Below are positions 1 through 58,290 of a stretch of 64,000 nucleotides of DNA, in pieces. Position numbers and translations under genes: made by a program. This DNA is from Diadophis punctatus similis (Eukaryota > Chordata > Lepidosauria > Squamata > Dipsadidae): positions 13,084,361-13,148,360 of the forward strand of contig JALIGW010000021.1 in NCBI GenBank assembly GCA_023053685.1, read 5' to 3'. The notes beneath the pieces are model-generated. The model saw nothing but the letters and a program-made list of their open reading frames with translations, did not search any database and had not been told where the DNA came from. Numbering within the stretch: position 1 is the stretch's first letter; each line of letters opens with the position of its first letter.

Positions 1-70
1 CCTCCCTGCCCCTCCAAGGTCAAACCCACCCCCAATGCAGCTCTCAATGAAATTGAGTTTGACACCCCTT
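1..70 (-). mobile_element. Terminal fragment of a hAT-like element
   Basis: The window opens inside an element whose right end reads AATGAAATTGAGTTTGACAC. This closely resembles the right end of the element at 37522-38202 (GAAATCGAGTCTGACACCAC). It lies in VWA8 intron 23. The other end is outside the window, so no target duplication can be checked. The strand is arbitrary. Confidence 0.5.
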
Positions 71-302
71 CTCTGGAGCGAGAAAGCTGCTAATTTGCCT
101 GTTGAACTCCTGCTTGCATTCTTAAGAAAAACGTTTTTCTGGAAGCACTGTATGTGATATAGTAATATGAATTAATAACCAATCCCCTCCGTTTCTCTGA
201 AAAAAATGTACATCTCCTCGTGCATATATTATTAACAGCTCTTAATTTATTCATCTACAATAAAGCCGCAAAGCTATACTTTCTCTCTCTGGGGCTGCTT
301 AC
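71..302. other. VWA8 intron 23, unremarkable part
   Basis: AT-rich intronic DNA downstream (minus strand) of exon 23. I recognise no repeat family, gene or structured element in it. Confidence 0.6.
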
Positions 303-47053
<46,751 letters not shown>

Positions 47054-47274
47054 GGCCTGCCGGAGGAGGAGGAGAAGTTGGAGGGGGCCCTGGGGGACGC
47101 GGTCCGGCGACGCACCGCCTCCGCCCGGAAACACCGACGCCGCTTTTGAGGGCCGGGCGCTGCCGGGGAGGCGCTCAGCCCTGCAGGGAGACGCCGCCAA
47201 CGAAGGGCTGGCTGGCTCTTTCCCAGCCAGGGGGTCGGAGGGGGGACTGCGGGTTTGGACCCAGCTGGGATTTA

Positions 47275-47874
47275 CAGAAGAAAGTCAGAAAGAAAGAAAG
47301 AAAAGTCAGAAAGAAAGAGGAAAGAAAGGAAGGAAGGAAGGAAGAAAAGGAGGAGGAAGGGAAGGAAGGAAGAGTCATCATTGAGAAAGAGAGAAAGTTA
47401 CAGAAGAAAGTCAGAAAGAAGGAAGGAAGGAAGGAAGTGTCACCATTAGGAAAAAGAGAGAGTTACAGAAGAAAGTCAGAAGAAAAGAAAAGAAAGAAAG
47501 AATCACAAGAGAGAGAGAGTGAGAGAGAGAGAAGAGAGGATCATCACTGAAATAGAGAGAAAGTCATGAGAGAGAGACAGACGGGAGAGAGAGTGACAGA
47601 CAGAAAGAAATTGAGAGAAAATCACAGAAGAGATTTAAGGATCACCATTGAAACAGAGAAAGTCATGCACACAAATCAGGAAAGAAAGAAGGGGAGGAGG
47701 GTCATCCTTAAAATAGAGAGATAGTCGACAGAGACAGAAAGATAAATAAAAAATCATGAAAGACGGGGTGAGGAAATAGAAAGTCAATAAAAGGGGAGAA
47801 AGAAATAGAGAGAAAGTCAGAGAGGGAGGGAGGGAGAGAGAGAGAAAATCACAAAAGGAGGAAGGGTCACCATT

Positions 47875-47934
<60 letters not shown>

Positions 47935-48000
47935 CACAAAAGGGGGAAGGGTCACCATTGAAATAGAAAGTTGAGAGAGAGAAGGAAGGAAAAGAAAAGA
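47275..48000. repeat. GA-rich satellite, promoter-side block
   Basis: Continuation of the 45750 satellite: AGAAGAAAGTCAGAAAGAA and TCACCATTGA phrases every ~60-110 bp, with (GA)n at 47878-47932. It lies directly upstream of the VWA8 CpG block. Confidence 0.9.
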
Positions 48001-48004
48001 AATG

Positions 48005-48350
48005 AAATTCATTCTTTGGCTGCCTTCCCTGCAAGATGGCCAAACTTTGGCATTACACCAAGGAGCAGCACATTCCCCAGATGGAGAATCTGCCTTGAAA
48101 AACTCAGGAAAGGATTGGTGGGGAAAAGGAGCACTCTAGAAAGACTGCAGAGAAGAGCAACAAAGATGATTAGGGGACTGGAGGCTAAAACATATGAAGA
48201 ACGGTTGCTGGAACTGGGTAGGTCTAATGAAAAGAAGGACTAGTGATGACATGATAGCAGTGTTCCAATATTTCGGGGGGGGGGGGGTTGCCCCAAAGAA
48301 GAGGGGATCAACTTATTTTCCAAAGCACCTGAAGGCAGGACTACCTGTAG
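48005..48350 (+). mobile_element. CR1 LINE 3' fragment, damaged
   Basis: Encodes [20 protein letters not shown] then EERLLELGRSNEKKD. A G-run at 48277-48289 disrupts it, and the terminal GGGTTGGACTAG is missing. Confidence 0.88.
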
Positions 48351-49005
48351 AACAATCATGGGAAGAGAATATCCTGTATGAAATGGAACTTTTAAAAAAA
48401 AGGTTAATCTCCCAAGAGTAAATAGAAAATGGTTAAGGAAAGAGGATGTGAAAGCTGCCTGGGAAACGATGTAAAAAAATTAGATTATGCAGTGTCACAA
48501 AAGCATGTAGGATTATACTAATGAGAAATATGAAAAGGTAGGTTTGGAAGAATAAAAGGTGTGAAATTTCTGTGGGTGACAAAAAATCATGTGAATAATC
48601 GTAGGGGAAAAAATGAGTGCGAGAGAAACTGAATCGTGCATATTGAACAAGTAATGACAAAAAAAATGTAGTTGAAGAGAGCAAGGAACGGTTCAGATGA
48701 AAAACAGCAGAGAAAATGCAGTGTGATTTTGATGGACGTTTTTAGAAAATGGTTTGGAAGTGGACGAAGAGAGCTGAACAAGGCCTCCAGAGGGTGAAGG
48801 GAACTGAAAATAAAAATGATGAAATGATTTTGAATGAGACTGAAGTGAGGCAATGCTGGAAGACATTGTTCAGATATGTTTTTTGAGAATGACAGTGATG
48901 GGCTGATGAACAGACCCTAAATAAATGCATAAATGTTTGTGTCCAAGAAAAACAAAATTGCTAAAAATTCACAAGGAGTGGGAGAATGTAGAAAAGTACT
49001 AAATT
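48351..49005. other. Intergenic, no recognised element
   Basis: AT-rich sequence between VWA8 and DGKH. G-over-C bias (e.g. AGTGATGGGCTGATGAACAG) hints at an old retroelement, but I recognise no protein. Confidence 0.4.
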
Positions 49006-49007
49006 GA

Positions 49008-49395
49008 CAACTGCATGTTGCTCTTGACTTCGTTTAGTAACCGTTCAAAGTTACACCGACACTGAAAAAAGTGACTTATGAACATTTTTCACACTTAGGG
49101 CCGTTGCTGCATTCCCTGTGGTCACGTGATCAAAATTCAGAAGCTTGGCAACTGGCATGTACTTATGACGGTTGCAGTGTCACGTGATCCTGTTTTGCGA
49201 CCTCCTGGCAAGCAAAATCAAGGGGGAAGCCAGATTCACTTAACAACCGTGTTACCGACTTAACAATGCAGTGATTCGCTTAACGGCTGGCAAGAAAGAT
49301 CGCAAGGTGGGGCAAAACTCACTTAACCAACCGTCTTGCTTAGCAGTGGAAATTTCGAGCTTGATTGCAGTCGTATGTCGGGGACTGCCTGTATC
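49008..49395. mobile_element. Mariner-like MITE
   Basis: CTCTTGACTTCGTTTAGTAA through GGTCACGTGATCAAAATTC to GTATGTCGGGGACTGCCTGTA. Confidence 0.72.
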
Positions 49396-49645
49396 TCTGG
49401 AACAATGTTAAAATGGAGATTTCAAGGCTTCAGGAATGACGGTGCAGCTTGTTTTAAGGTGTGTGAAGCCGGCAGCTGTACTTTTCACTTGGCAGAATGC
49501 CGTTATTATTCCCTTCAATAATAGGAAAGATTATAAAACTGAATGCAACTGAAGGAGTATCACTTTCTTAATTGTACCTGGGAAGGTGGTTGATAGAATT
49601 CTAATTGAACAGGTACAAGAAGACAATGTACGTTCATTATCCAGA

Positions 49646-49649
<4 letters not shown>

Positions 49650-49733
<84 letters not shown>
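49650..49733. repeat. (GA)n microsatellite
   Basis: About 42 uninterrupted GA units. Confidence 0.98.
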
Positions 49734-49734
<1 letters not shown>

Positions 49735-49949
49735 CAATTGATCTCCCGGTTCTGTACGTTCTCTCAAACTTCTAGCTTGGGTGGAAGCTAAGCACACAAT
49801 TATTATTATTAACATAATTTTCTGACTGCCGCAGGAATTAATTCAGACTTGAATAAGCGCACAGCAGAGTTGCAAAACCCTGATAATGGAGTTTGCAACT
49901 GCATATTTATCTGCTAAAAAACTTACTAGCTGTGTTTTCACGATAGGAT

Positions 49950-50450
49950 TAGCATGGTGCTCACGAGTAAACTGCAGATTAGAGGCAGCCGGTGCAGGAG
50001 CTACACCTGAAGGGCAGGCAGCCTTTGGCAGAGGTGGTGCCAACTCTGCTCTGTGGTGCTGGGGATCCTGCCGGCTTTTGGGTCTGCTGCTTGCCGTATC
50101 CTGCCCAAAGCTGCGTGGGAAAACTCCCCGGGAGTTGTGGGACGCCCCGCCACCACTGCTGTCGCCACAGCTGGGACGGGAGCACTGCCTGCTACTGCTG
50201 CTGCTCCTGCCACCACCACTGCCCTCTCCTGCTGCCGCCCACTTCTTCCGCCACCGCCCTGCCCCCATCCCTGCCACAATGCTTACAGTTGTGAAGGCAG
50301 GAGGAGACAGTGGATGCACGTGGCGAAGGTGAGGCAGGGCGAGCGTCTCAGCGAGCAGAACCGGCTCAGGGGCGTGTCCAGGCTGCCGTTACTGCCGGTT
50401 CGGAGAACCAGTCCCTATCGATCCGAACCGGGAGGAACCCACCTTTGATG
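49950..50450. mobile_element. GC-rich hAT-like element, one end recognisable
   Basis: The right end GAACCGGGAGGAACCCACCT matches the end of the MITE at 8378-8674. The interior is rich in GCTGCT/CCACCA motifs and creates overlapping open frames on both strands. The left end and any duplication are unclear. Confidence 0.5.
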
Positions 50451-50529
50451 AACACCTTTGAATGGTGTGGGAGTAGGAATTTTTTCCAGAGAAAAAAATT
50501 GCAGACTACAGGAACTATTTGCACTACTC

Positions 50530-50770
50530 AGGTGACCCAGACAAACCTCCAAGTGGCCTCAAGGACCCTCTAAAAGGATGCAAATGACCAGCTGTCTGCA
50601 AGGAGTATAAATCCTTCCATTCCCCACTATCCTGTCAGAGCTGAAGAAGCTTCTTAGATGAGAAGCGAAACGTCTTCAAAAGAAAAAACAAGAAAGTCCA
50701 GTTGCCTCCTGAAAAAGCACTTTTGGGACAACCCTGACCTGGAGGACTGAGAATCTCTACAGACAATTTT
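50530..50770 (+). repeat. 'AAGCTTCTT' palindromic repeat copy
   Basis: CAAACCTCCAAGTGGCCTCA through CTGAAGAAGCTTCTTAGATG, GCGAAACGTCTTCAAAAG and AGTCCAGTTGCCTCCTG. Confidence 0.7.
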
Positions 50771-51285
50771 GTAGAAGTGATTCCGGGAGCGGTTGTGTTA
50801 ACTGTCTGGGTCTTTGGTGCAAAAGGCACTCTGCACATCCTTGGCCACTCCCGTCGAGTAGTTGTGCACCTCGGCACACCATGCTTCATACTTAAGGATA
50901 TCTAGCTTTAACTATTGCAATATGCTGCAGTTAGAGAGACATTAGACTTAATGTCTCATTCTGCGCCTTTAGATCTACAAGCCTCTCATTAGCGAACGTT
51001 CCAATTAGAGAAATTATCCTGGATTGTCTAAAGGGAAGACGTTGTAACTGAAAGTTTCTCCGCCTTGCATGACAGCCAATTACGGTCGGAAAGATATTGT
51101 GGAAGCTCCGAAATTGAAGATCTACTCAGTAATAGATTAAAATTCTCTTCCAATCTTTGCTGTTCGCCCATCAATTCCTCTCTCAACTAGATTTTTCCCA
51201 TTGCCGGGGAAAACATTGAACTTCCAATGATCTAATTTTACTTAATGGTGTGGCAAATGCAACAGTCAATAAATGCAGCTGCAGC
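50771..51285. other. Intergenic, no recognised element
   Basis: Unique-looking sequence. Confidence 0.4.
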
Positions 51286-51293
51286 TTCCAAAC

Positions 51294-51930
51294 CAGGGGC
51301 GGGTTCCTAACTTTTTTACTACCACTCTGTGAGCGTGGCTTATTTTGTGGGTGTGGCTTGCCAGCCATGTGACCGGGTGGGTGTGGGCCTTGGGAGCTTG
51401 GCAGCGGCCGGAGAAGTGGGGTGGGCATTGCCCACCTGCAACGCAGCCCCCCCGCAGCGGGAGCAGCAAGACCGCGGCAGCGGTTCTTCTAGGAGGCTCC
51501 GTCCGGCCTGAATGCTTCTCCCCATTCGATGATCCTAGGCTCCTGCCGCAAGTTCTCCCTCCCCTCAGCAGCTCGAGAAGCCTCAAACGTGCGAAAATGC
51601 CTGGGATCATCACCGCACGTTCGTGGCTTCTCGGACTGCTGAAGGGAGGGGAATGGAGATAGCTCCTGCCGCCTGTTCTTTCAGCATCTCACGTGTTCCC
51701 TCAGCCATCCTCCCCTGCTTGGACTCACTGTGGGTAGGAAGGCAGCGCATGCGCAGTGCCAGAAGCTTGGCTTCTGGGCATGTGCAGAAGAAAATTTTAA
51801 AAAAAATTAAAAAAAAAATTTAAATGGCGGCACCCAGGCACCAACAACCGATTGCACCGGTACTGTGATGTCACCAGCGGGCCGCTACCGGTGCTATAGA
51901 GTGGACCGCATCGGTAGGAACCCACCACTG
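51294..51930. mobile_element. hAT-type element (637 bp) with perfect 8-bp duplication
   Basis: Ends CAGGGGCGGGTTCCTAAC and GGTAGGAACCCACCACTG, flanked by TTCCAAAC at 51286-51293 and 51931-51938. Longer relative of the copies at 8378 and 55656, with the same GCGCATGCGCAGTGCCAGAA and GTGATGTCACCAGCGG segments. Confidence 0.92.
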
Positions 51931-51984
51931 TTCCAAACAGATGTGGGCTTTTTTGTTTTAGGAACATGGCGTGCGAAACTCAAG

Positions 51985-52165
51985 GATGGTTTTTTTCCCC
52001 CAAAGGCAACTGGACTTTGTTCTTCATTGAAGATGTTTCGCTCCTCATCCAAGAAGCTTCTCCAGCTCTGACTGGACGGTGGGGAATTTGAAGGATTTAT
52101 ACTCCTTGCAGACAGCTGGTCATTTGCATTCTTTTAGAGGGTCGTTGGAGATTTATGAGTGTACT
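51985..52165 (-). repeat. 'AAGCTTCTT' repeat copy
   Basis: GGCAACTGGACTTTGTTCTT, GAAGATGTTTCGCTCCTC and AAGAAGCTTCTCCAGCTCTG. Confidence 0.7.
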
Positions 52166-52500
52166 CAGTGTCACCGGAATAGTGCAAATGGGTGTGGAGT
52201 CTCCCTGGAACTGCTGAAAGGACCGTGTTCCGGACAGGAGATGGGTGGTGTCATGTCCCTCCCGCTCTGTCGAGAGAGGGATGTTCAATTTTGACCTAGA
52301 TGGCCTCTTTGACCCCTCTATCAAACCAGCGATCCTCTCTGTCCAACATGTGGACTTTGCTGTCTTCAAAAGAGTGGCCTATGTCTTTTAAATGCAGATG
52401 GACCTCTGAATCTAATCCTGATGGGTTTGTTCTCCTATGTTGCACCACGCGTTAATGAAGTGGTTGTTTTGTTTCCCCAATGTACAGATCTGCATAGACA
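52166..52500. other. Repeat-like sequence between 'AAGCTTCTT' copies
   Basis: Includes GACAGGAGATGGGTGGTGTC and GACATGATAG-free DNA. It probably belongs to the longer parent element of the 'AAGCTTCTT' family, since it is bracketed by its halves, but I cannot name it. Confidence 0.4.
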
Positions 52501-52504
52501 ACGT

Positions 52505-52880
52505 CTATGGAGATTTTCAGTCATCCAGGTCACGATTGTCCCAAAGGTGTTTTTTTCAATCGGCAACTGGACTTTTTGGTTTTTCTTTGAAGACATTTCG
52601 CTTTTCATACAAGAAGCTTCTTCAGCTCTGAAGCTTCTTGGATGAGAAGCGAAATGTCTTCAAGGAAAAAACGAGGAAGTCCAGTTGCCTCTTGAAAAAG
52701 CACCTTTGGGACAACCATGACCTGGATGACTGAGAATCTCCATGCACATTCTCTGTCCAGAATGTGGACCCTGAAGCCACAGATAAACCTCCAAGTGGCC
52801 TCAACGACTCTCAGAAAGAGCGCTATCGACCAGACGACTGCAAGGAATATGAATCCTTCCGTCCTCCACCATTCAGTCTA
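52505..52880. repeat. Paired 'AAGCTTCTT' palindromic repeat
   Basis: Left half (TTGTCCCAAAGGTGTTTTTT, GAAGACATTTCGCTTTTC) and right half (GAAGCTTCTTGGATGAGAAG, GCGAAATGTCTTCAAGG) meet head-to-head at about 52625. Interrupted at 52880 by a SINE and resumed at 53135-53260. Confidence 0.75.
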
Positions 52881-53135
52881 TTTATTTATTTTATTTATTT
52901 TGTGAGATTTATATACCGCCTCACAGTGCAAGCACTCTCTAAGTGGTTTACACCAGTAAGCAATGTATATTTATATTGCCCCCAACAATCTGGGTCCGAA
53001 TTTTACCTACCTCGGAAGGATGGAAGGCTGAGTCAACCTTGAGCCGGTGAGATTTGAACCGCTGACCTGCAGATCAGTGTCAGCTAAAGTGGCCTGCAGT
53101 ACCTCACTCTAACCGCTGCGCCACCTCAGCTTCCA
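52880..53135 (-). mobile_element. tRNA-derived SINE inserted in the palindromic repeat
   Basis: (TTTA)n-rich start, TATATACCGCCTCACAGTGC, AGTGGTTTACACCAGTAAGC, GGTGAGATTTGAACCGCTGA (box B) and CCGCTGCGCCACCTCAGCTT (box A), all in reverse complement. CATTCAGTC-type sequence flanks both sides, consistent with insertion into the host repeat. Confidence 0.85.
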
Positions 53136-53524
53136 GTCAGAATGGAAGAAGCTTCTTGGATGAGAAGCGAAATGGCTTCAAGGAAAAACAAAAGTCCAGT
53201 TGCTTTTGGGTGGGGAAACCACCTTTGGGACAACCATCACCTGATGGCTGATGACATTTAACAAGAAGGAGAATGAAGAATCTCCATGAAGAATCTCCAT
53301 AGACAGTGGGTGCGAAAGCTCCCCTCCCATTGTATCGACTTACAATAATTCATCTAGTGACCGTTCAAAGTTACAGCAGCACTGAAAAAGCGACTTACGA
53401 CCATTTTTCACACTTATGACTGTTGCAGCATCCCCATGGGCACGTAATCGAAATTCAGAGGCTTGGCAACTGGCATGGACTTACGACGGTTGCAATATCC
53501 TAGGGTCACGTGATCCCAATTAGA

Positions 53525-53708
53525 CTATTAGACTATATATGGGTCTCCCCCCCTGGTTATGATTGCTAGATGTTCTTTTAACTTTTGTAGTTTTTAATTG
53601 TTATATGATTTTATACTTATAAATGGATTTGACATGTTGTTAGCCGCCCAGAGTCCCCCGGGAGTTGGGCGGCATACAAATCTATTTAAATAAATAAATA
53701 ATAAATAA

Positions 53709-53709
<1 letters not shown>
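53525..53709 (+). mobile_element. L2-like LINE 3' end
   Basis: GACATGTTGTTAGCCGCCCA, GAGTCCCCCGGGAGTTGGGC and GGCATACAAATCTATTTAAA followed by (AAAT)n and then ATCT. Confidence 0.7.
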
Positions 53710-54019
<310 letters not shown>

Positions 54020-54216
54020 GCGAACTTCTGACCAGCAAAGTCAATGGGAAATGCCTGATTCCATGAACAACCCTGTTACTAACTTAACACCTGCAGTGAT
54101 TCACTTAACAACCAGGACAAGAAAGGTCGTAAAAAGGGGCAAAACACACGTAACAAATGTCTCGCTTAGTATCAGAAATTTTGGGCTCCATTGTGGTTGT
54201 ACCCTATATCTGCTAT

Positions 54217-55110
54217 GCAGCCCAAGCCTGATCCGTGTGCGTTGATGTGCATCCTAGCTTCTCAAACACAAGGAATGTGTGTGTGTGTTTGTGTGTATGT
54301 GTGTGTGTGTGTGTCTGTCAGTCTGTCCTCAGAACAGCTTTTCTTGTTCGTTGCTTCCAACACATTGCTTTTTATCGTCCAACTGATTTAATTTCACCAA
54401 CAGGTATTTAAAATGACACCCATGCACAAGGATTGCTGTCAAACTGAAAGAGAGGCAAACTTAGCTCATGCAATTATCGGGATGCACAAAAAGGACCGTA
54501 GATAACCCTAACCCACGAGGGCATCTTTCTGGAGAGAGAGCACATCTGACAAGGTTGGGCCTAGCCACAAAATGCCCACCGTGGTGTTGGTGTGTAGCTA
54601 CACAATATTGGAAACCATCCACGTCTTCTGTGGTTTTTGTTCGCAACTAAGAGCCTTTTCTCTGCTTGTAGTTTCCAGGCAACAAGGTCCCTTGGCAACT
54701 TATATTTTCCTTTTGAGCACCTGACTTTGGTCTTATCTCCCTTCCACTCCAATGTCATCGATAATTGTGTTTTAATCTCCCGTTCTGGAAAACAAGCCGG
54801 TTTTCCTGTTTAATCTGGCATCGCGGTATGCTGTGTAAACTTTCCTATGGGATTAAACTCTCCACTTTATCCTTACCTCCCACTCAAATGATGCAAATGT
54901 GCCCCATGAATGCTGTGTTTATTGCTTTTAAAATGCCACCTCCTTGTGATGTTGTCTTCATAATCTTCTCAAGCCTACACCTGAGGCAGCTTAAAGTTGT
55001 CTTTAACTGTTCCAGTTTCAAAGTAGTAATATAGCCCTCCTGCTTTCAACAGATTTTGCCACACTTTTCACAAAACGTAGCATTAAGAATTAACAGTGAC
55101 ATAAACTAGC
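54217..55110. other. Intergenic, (TG)n run and unrecognised sequence
   Basis: Short imperfect (TG)n at 54277-54320; the rest shows no family I recognise. Confidence 0.45.
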
Positions 55111-55166
55111 ATTAACAAGGAGACAAATTCCTTGTGTGTCTAGTCACGCTTGGCCAAATAAGATGA
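55110..55166 (+). mobile_element. CR1/L3 ('snake1') 3' terminus
   Basis: GGAGACAAATTCCTTGTGTG then CTAGTCACGCTTGGCCAAAT, the same terminal ~50 bp as at 29640-29690, ending in a trinucleotide microsatellite instead of ATTCT. Confidence 0.82.
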
Positions 55167-55495
55167 TCTTCTTCTTCTTCTTCTTCTTCTTCTTCTTCTT
55201 CTTCTTCTTCTTCTTCTTCTTCTTCTTCTTCTTCTTCTTCTTCTTCTTCTTCTTCTTCTTTTCTTCTTCCTCCTCCTCCTCTTCTTCTGCTTCTGCTGCT
55301 TCTGCTTCTTTTTTCTGCTTCTTTTTCTTCCCCTTCCTTTTTTCCTCCTCCTCTTCCTCCTCCTCCTTTCTCTTCTCCTCCTCCTCCTCCAATTCTTTCT
55401 CTTCTCCCTCCTCCTTTTTCTTCTTCCTCTTTCCTCCTTCTTTCCTTCCTTCCTTTCTTCCTCCCTCCCTTCTCCTCCTCCTCCTCCTCCTCCTC
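55167..55495. repeat. (TTC)n array and CT-rich extension
   Basis: About 31 TTC (GAA on minus) units to 55260, then TCC- and TTC-rich polypyrimidine to 55495. The Phe- or Glu/Lys-rich frames are repeat translations. Confidence 0.98.
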
Positions 55496-55655
55496 GCATT
55501 TGATTTCACAACAGGCTACAATGTTTGAACCAATATATGGGTTAAGAAGATGATGCCAGGAAGGGAGATGAAGCAAGATTTCCCACCAAATAGAAAAAGA
55601 CCACCCACAAACATTATATTGCTAGCATATTTTATGAGATCAAATAGATCTGGAC

Positions 55656-55814
55656 CAGTGATGGGTTCTAAATGCCATCGCTACCGGTTCATGTGTGCGC
55701 TTGCTCATGCACGACGCTTCTGCGCATGCGCAGAAGCGTTCGAGGCGGGCGGGCGGAGCCTCCTGCCGCCAACGGTTCATAGAACCATACCGTATCGGTA
55801 GCAACCCACCGCTG
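55656..55814. mobile_element. hAT MITE (159 bp) with perfect 8-bp duplication
   Basis: Ends CAGTGATGGGTTCTAAATGC and GTAGCAACCCACCGCTG, flanked by ATCTGGAC at 55648-55655 and 55815-55822. The interior includes CTTCTGCGCATGCGCAGAAG, a perfect 20-bp palindrome shared with the longer relatives. Confidence 0.93.
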
Positions 55815-55822
55815 ATCTGGAC

Positions 55823-56490
55823 TGGGACCTGTTTTTCGAATATCGACCCAGATAGACGTGTCCTTAGATCACAAGACACAAATGGCTTCCTTCGTAGCCT
55901 TTTAATATTTTGTGTTCCCGGAGGAGAGAACACCTGTGTCTCATTCTGGATTATATTTAATCTAATAGTGGGGAAATTCAGGGCAAAGAGAAAGTTCCTC
56001 CATCAATGAAAGGGGAAGAAATCTGCAGAAGATTGAATTATTTCTGACTACACCCTCTGATCTCTGCACATGCTCCCTTGAATCTCGTCATCCGTTGGAA
56101 AGCCAGATCCTATCCTTGAAACGAGAGATCCTATCCTTTCCAGGTGGAAGCATGCGGTTCCACAATTAGGCAGATGCTTCTCTCTCTCTTATTTTTTTTT
56201 TTTTACCGGATCCGTTTCTGCCTAACACGCCTCTGAGTGAGTCACTCAGCTTAACTGCCCTCTTTGTTCCTAGCATCAGACATAGTGCCAAGAAGGCTTT
56301 AAAAGACTTTTTAAAAAAAGTCAATAGAAAAAAAAATAGATAAAAAGTGCTCTGAACTGTCAAAGAACAAAGAAATGACTAGAAAGACGTTTAAAAAAGG
56401 AGGTGAATTGTTCCCGAGGAAGGGTGGAATGGAAGTAGAAACACGACGTCAAACATTCAAGCGTTCTCTTTTGCTGCAACTAACAAAATA
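55823..56490. other. Intergenic, no recognised element
   Basis: Unique-looking sequence with a T-run at 56191-56203. Confidence 0.4.
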
Positions 56491-56585
56491 ACAATTGGAA
56501 GGGACCTTGGGAGGTCTTCTAGTCCAACCCCTGCACAAGCAGGACACCCCTATATCATCACAGTCAAATATCTGTGCAGTCTGTT
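56491..56585 (-). mobile_element. CR1 LINE 3' scrap
   Basis: GGGAGGTCTTCTAGTCCAAC in reverse-complement CR1 orientation. Confidence 0.8.
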
Positions 56586-56740
56586 CTTAAGGGGCGTGCA
56601 TAAGTGCACCAGCGTGCCTACCGTCCCAGTCCTAATGTTCCCTCTTATCAGTACCCATCTTATGTATATAAACAATGTTATATCTATGTATATTACCAAC
56701 ACGTACTTGACAAAAATAAACGAATAAATAAATAAATAAA
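56583..56740 (+). mobile_element. LINE-like 3' end with (AAAT)n tail
   Basis: GGGGCGTGCATAAGTGCACC through GACAAAAATAAACGAATAAA and (AAAT)n: plus-strand relative of 46150-46435. Confidence 0.55.
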
Positions 56741-56744
56741 AAGG

Positions 56745-57490
56745 CAGGACAAGAAGCATTGGGTGGAAAGGAATCCAGGCCTGGAGACTAAAACATATGA
56801 AGAACGGTTGCAAGATTTGGGTTTGGCTAGTCTAGAGAAAAGAAGAATTAGGGGTGACATGATAGCAGTATTGCAGTATTTGAGGGGCTGCCACAAAAAG
56901 CAGGGGGTCAACTTACTTTCCAAAGCACCAGAAGACAAGACAAGAAACAACAGATGGAAACTAACCAAGGAAAGAAGCAACCTAGAACTAAGGAAAAAAC
57001 TTCCTAACAGTGAGGACAATTAACCAGTGGAATGGGCTTGCCTTCAGAAATTGTGGGCTCTTCATTGCTGGAGGCTTTTAAGAAGAGATTGGACGGTCAC
57101 TTGTCTGAAATGGCACAGGGTCTCCAGCTCTACCATTTCAGACAAGTGACCGTCCAATCTCTTCTTAAAAACTTTGAGTAGGGGGCTGGACTAGAAGAAG
57201 CAGGGGGGTCAAGCTATTCTCCAAAGCACCAGAAGGCAGGACAAGAAGCAATGGGTGGAAACGATCCATGGAGAGAAACAACCTAGAACTAAGGAGAAAA
57301 TTCCTGACAGTGAGAACAATTAACCAGTGGAACGGCTTGCCACCAGAAGTTGTGAATGATCCAACATTGGAGGTTTTTTTTTTAAAAGAAAAAACTGGAT
57401 GACCACTTGTCTGAAATGGGGCAGGCTCTCCTGCCTGAGCGGAGGTGGGGGGTTGGACTAGAAGACCTCCAAGGTCCCAACTCTGTTATT
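56745..57490 (+). mobile_element. Two CR1 LINE 3' fragments with a hairpin between
   Basis: First copy (56745-57130) encodes [20 protein letters not shown] and KRRIRGDMIAVLQYLRGCHK. A second copy (57185-57490) begins within the A-rich GCCACAAAG region and ends GGGGGTTGGACTAGAAGACC. A perfect 38-bp inverted repeat (57076-57113 and 57133-57170) lies at the 3' end of the first copy. Confidence 0.9.
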
Positions 57491-57885
57491 CTGACCATGT
57501 AAGAATAGCAACAGATGCAAACTGGCCTCAAGGTCTTCTGGGGAAATGGCTTCTTGTGAAATGTCGTTTTATCTGCATATATGGCAAAAGGATGAAGTCG
57601 CTCCGTCCAGGTGCAATTCATCATAAGCTCTGGCCACCTCTGCTGACTCTGAAGTTAAGTTTCCATCTGTGTGACTCCCGAAATATGTGGCTTGGCGTGG
57701 CGCCTTCAACACCGAAGCCGTGACATTAGGAAGTTCTCCGCACTTCGGGTTTTCTCATAAATCGTGAAAAGCAAAGTTACGACGTGTGAGATGCCGTTAT
57801 CCCACCATTATTATTAAAACTATACACGGTGGAACTTTGTTCTCTCCGTCAAAGTTTATTCCTGACCATCTGGCTGAATACAGGT
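57491..57885. other. Intergenic, no recognised element
   Basis: Unique-looking sequence. Confidence 0.4.
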
Positions 57886-57889
57886 CATC

Positions 57890-58290
57890 CTCAACTTACG
57901 ACCGCAACGGAGCCTCTTTCTGCCATTAAGTGAGACATCCATTAAGTGAATTCTACTCCATTACATGACCTTTCTGGCCCCAGTTGCTAAGTGAATCACT
58001 GTGGCTGTGAAGTTAGTGACACCGTTGTTAAGTGAATCCGGCTTCTCCCATAGTGACATTGTTTGTCAGAAGGTCACCAAAGGGGATCACGTGACCCCGG
58101 GACTTTGCAACCGTCATAAGTATGAGTCAGTTGCCAAGCGTCTGAATTTTGATCACATGACCACGGGGATGCTGCAATGGTCGTAAGTGTGAAAAAGGGT
58201 CGCAAGTGTGAAAATCGGTCCCATTTTCCAGTGCTGTTGTAACTTCGAATGGCCACTAAATGAACGGTCATAAGTTGAGAACTGCCTGCC
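57890..58290. mobile_element. Mariner-like MITE, full length, TA at left
   Basis: CAGGTCATCCTCAACTTACG after TA, through GGGGATCACGTGACCCCG, to AAGTTGAGAACTGCCTG. Confidence 0.76.

Noticed and set aside
49886..50448. Several overlapping frames of 87-158 codons on both strands
   Set aside because: GC-rich repeat-like DNA ending in a hAT terminal repeat; no conserved protein features and no splice context.
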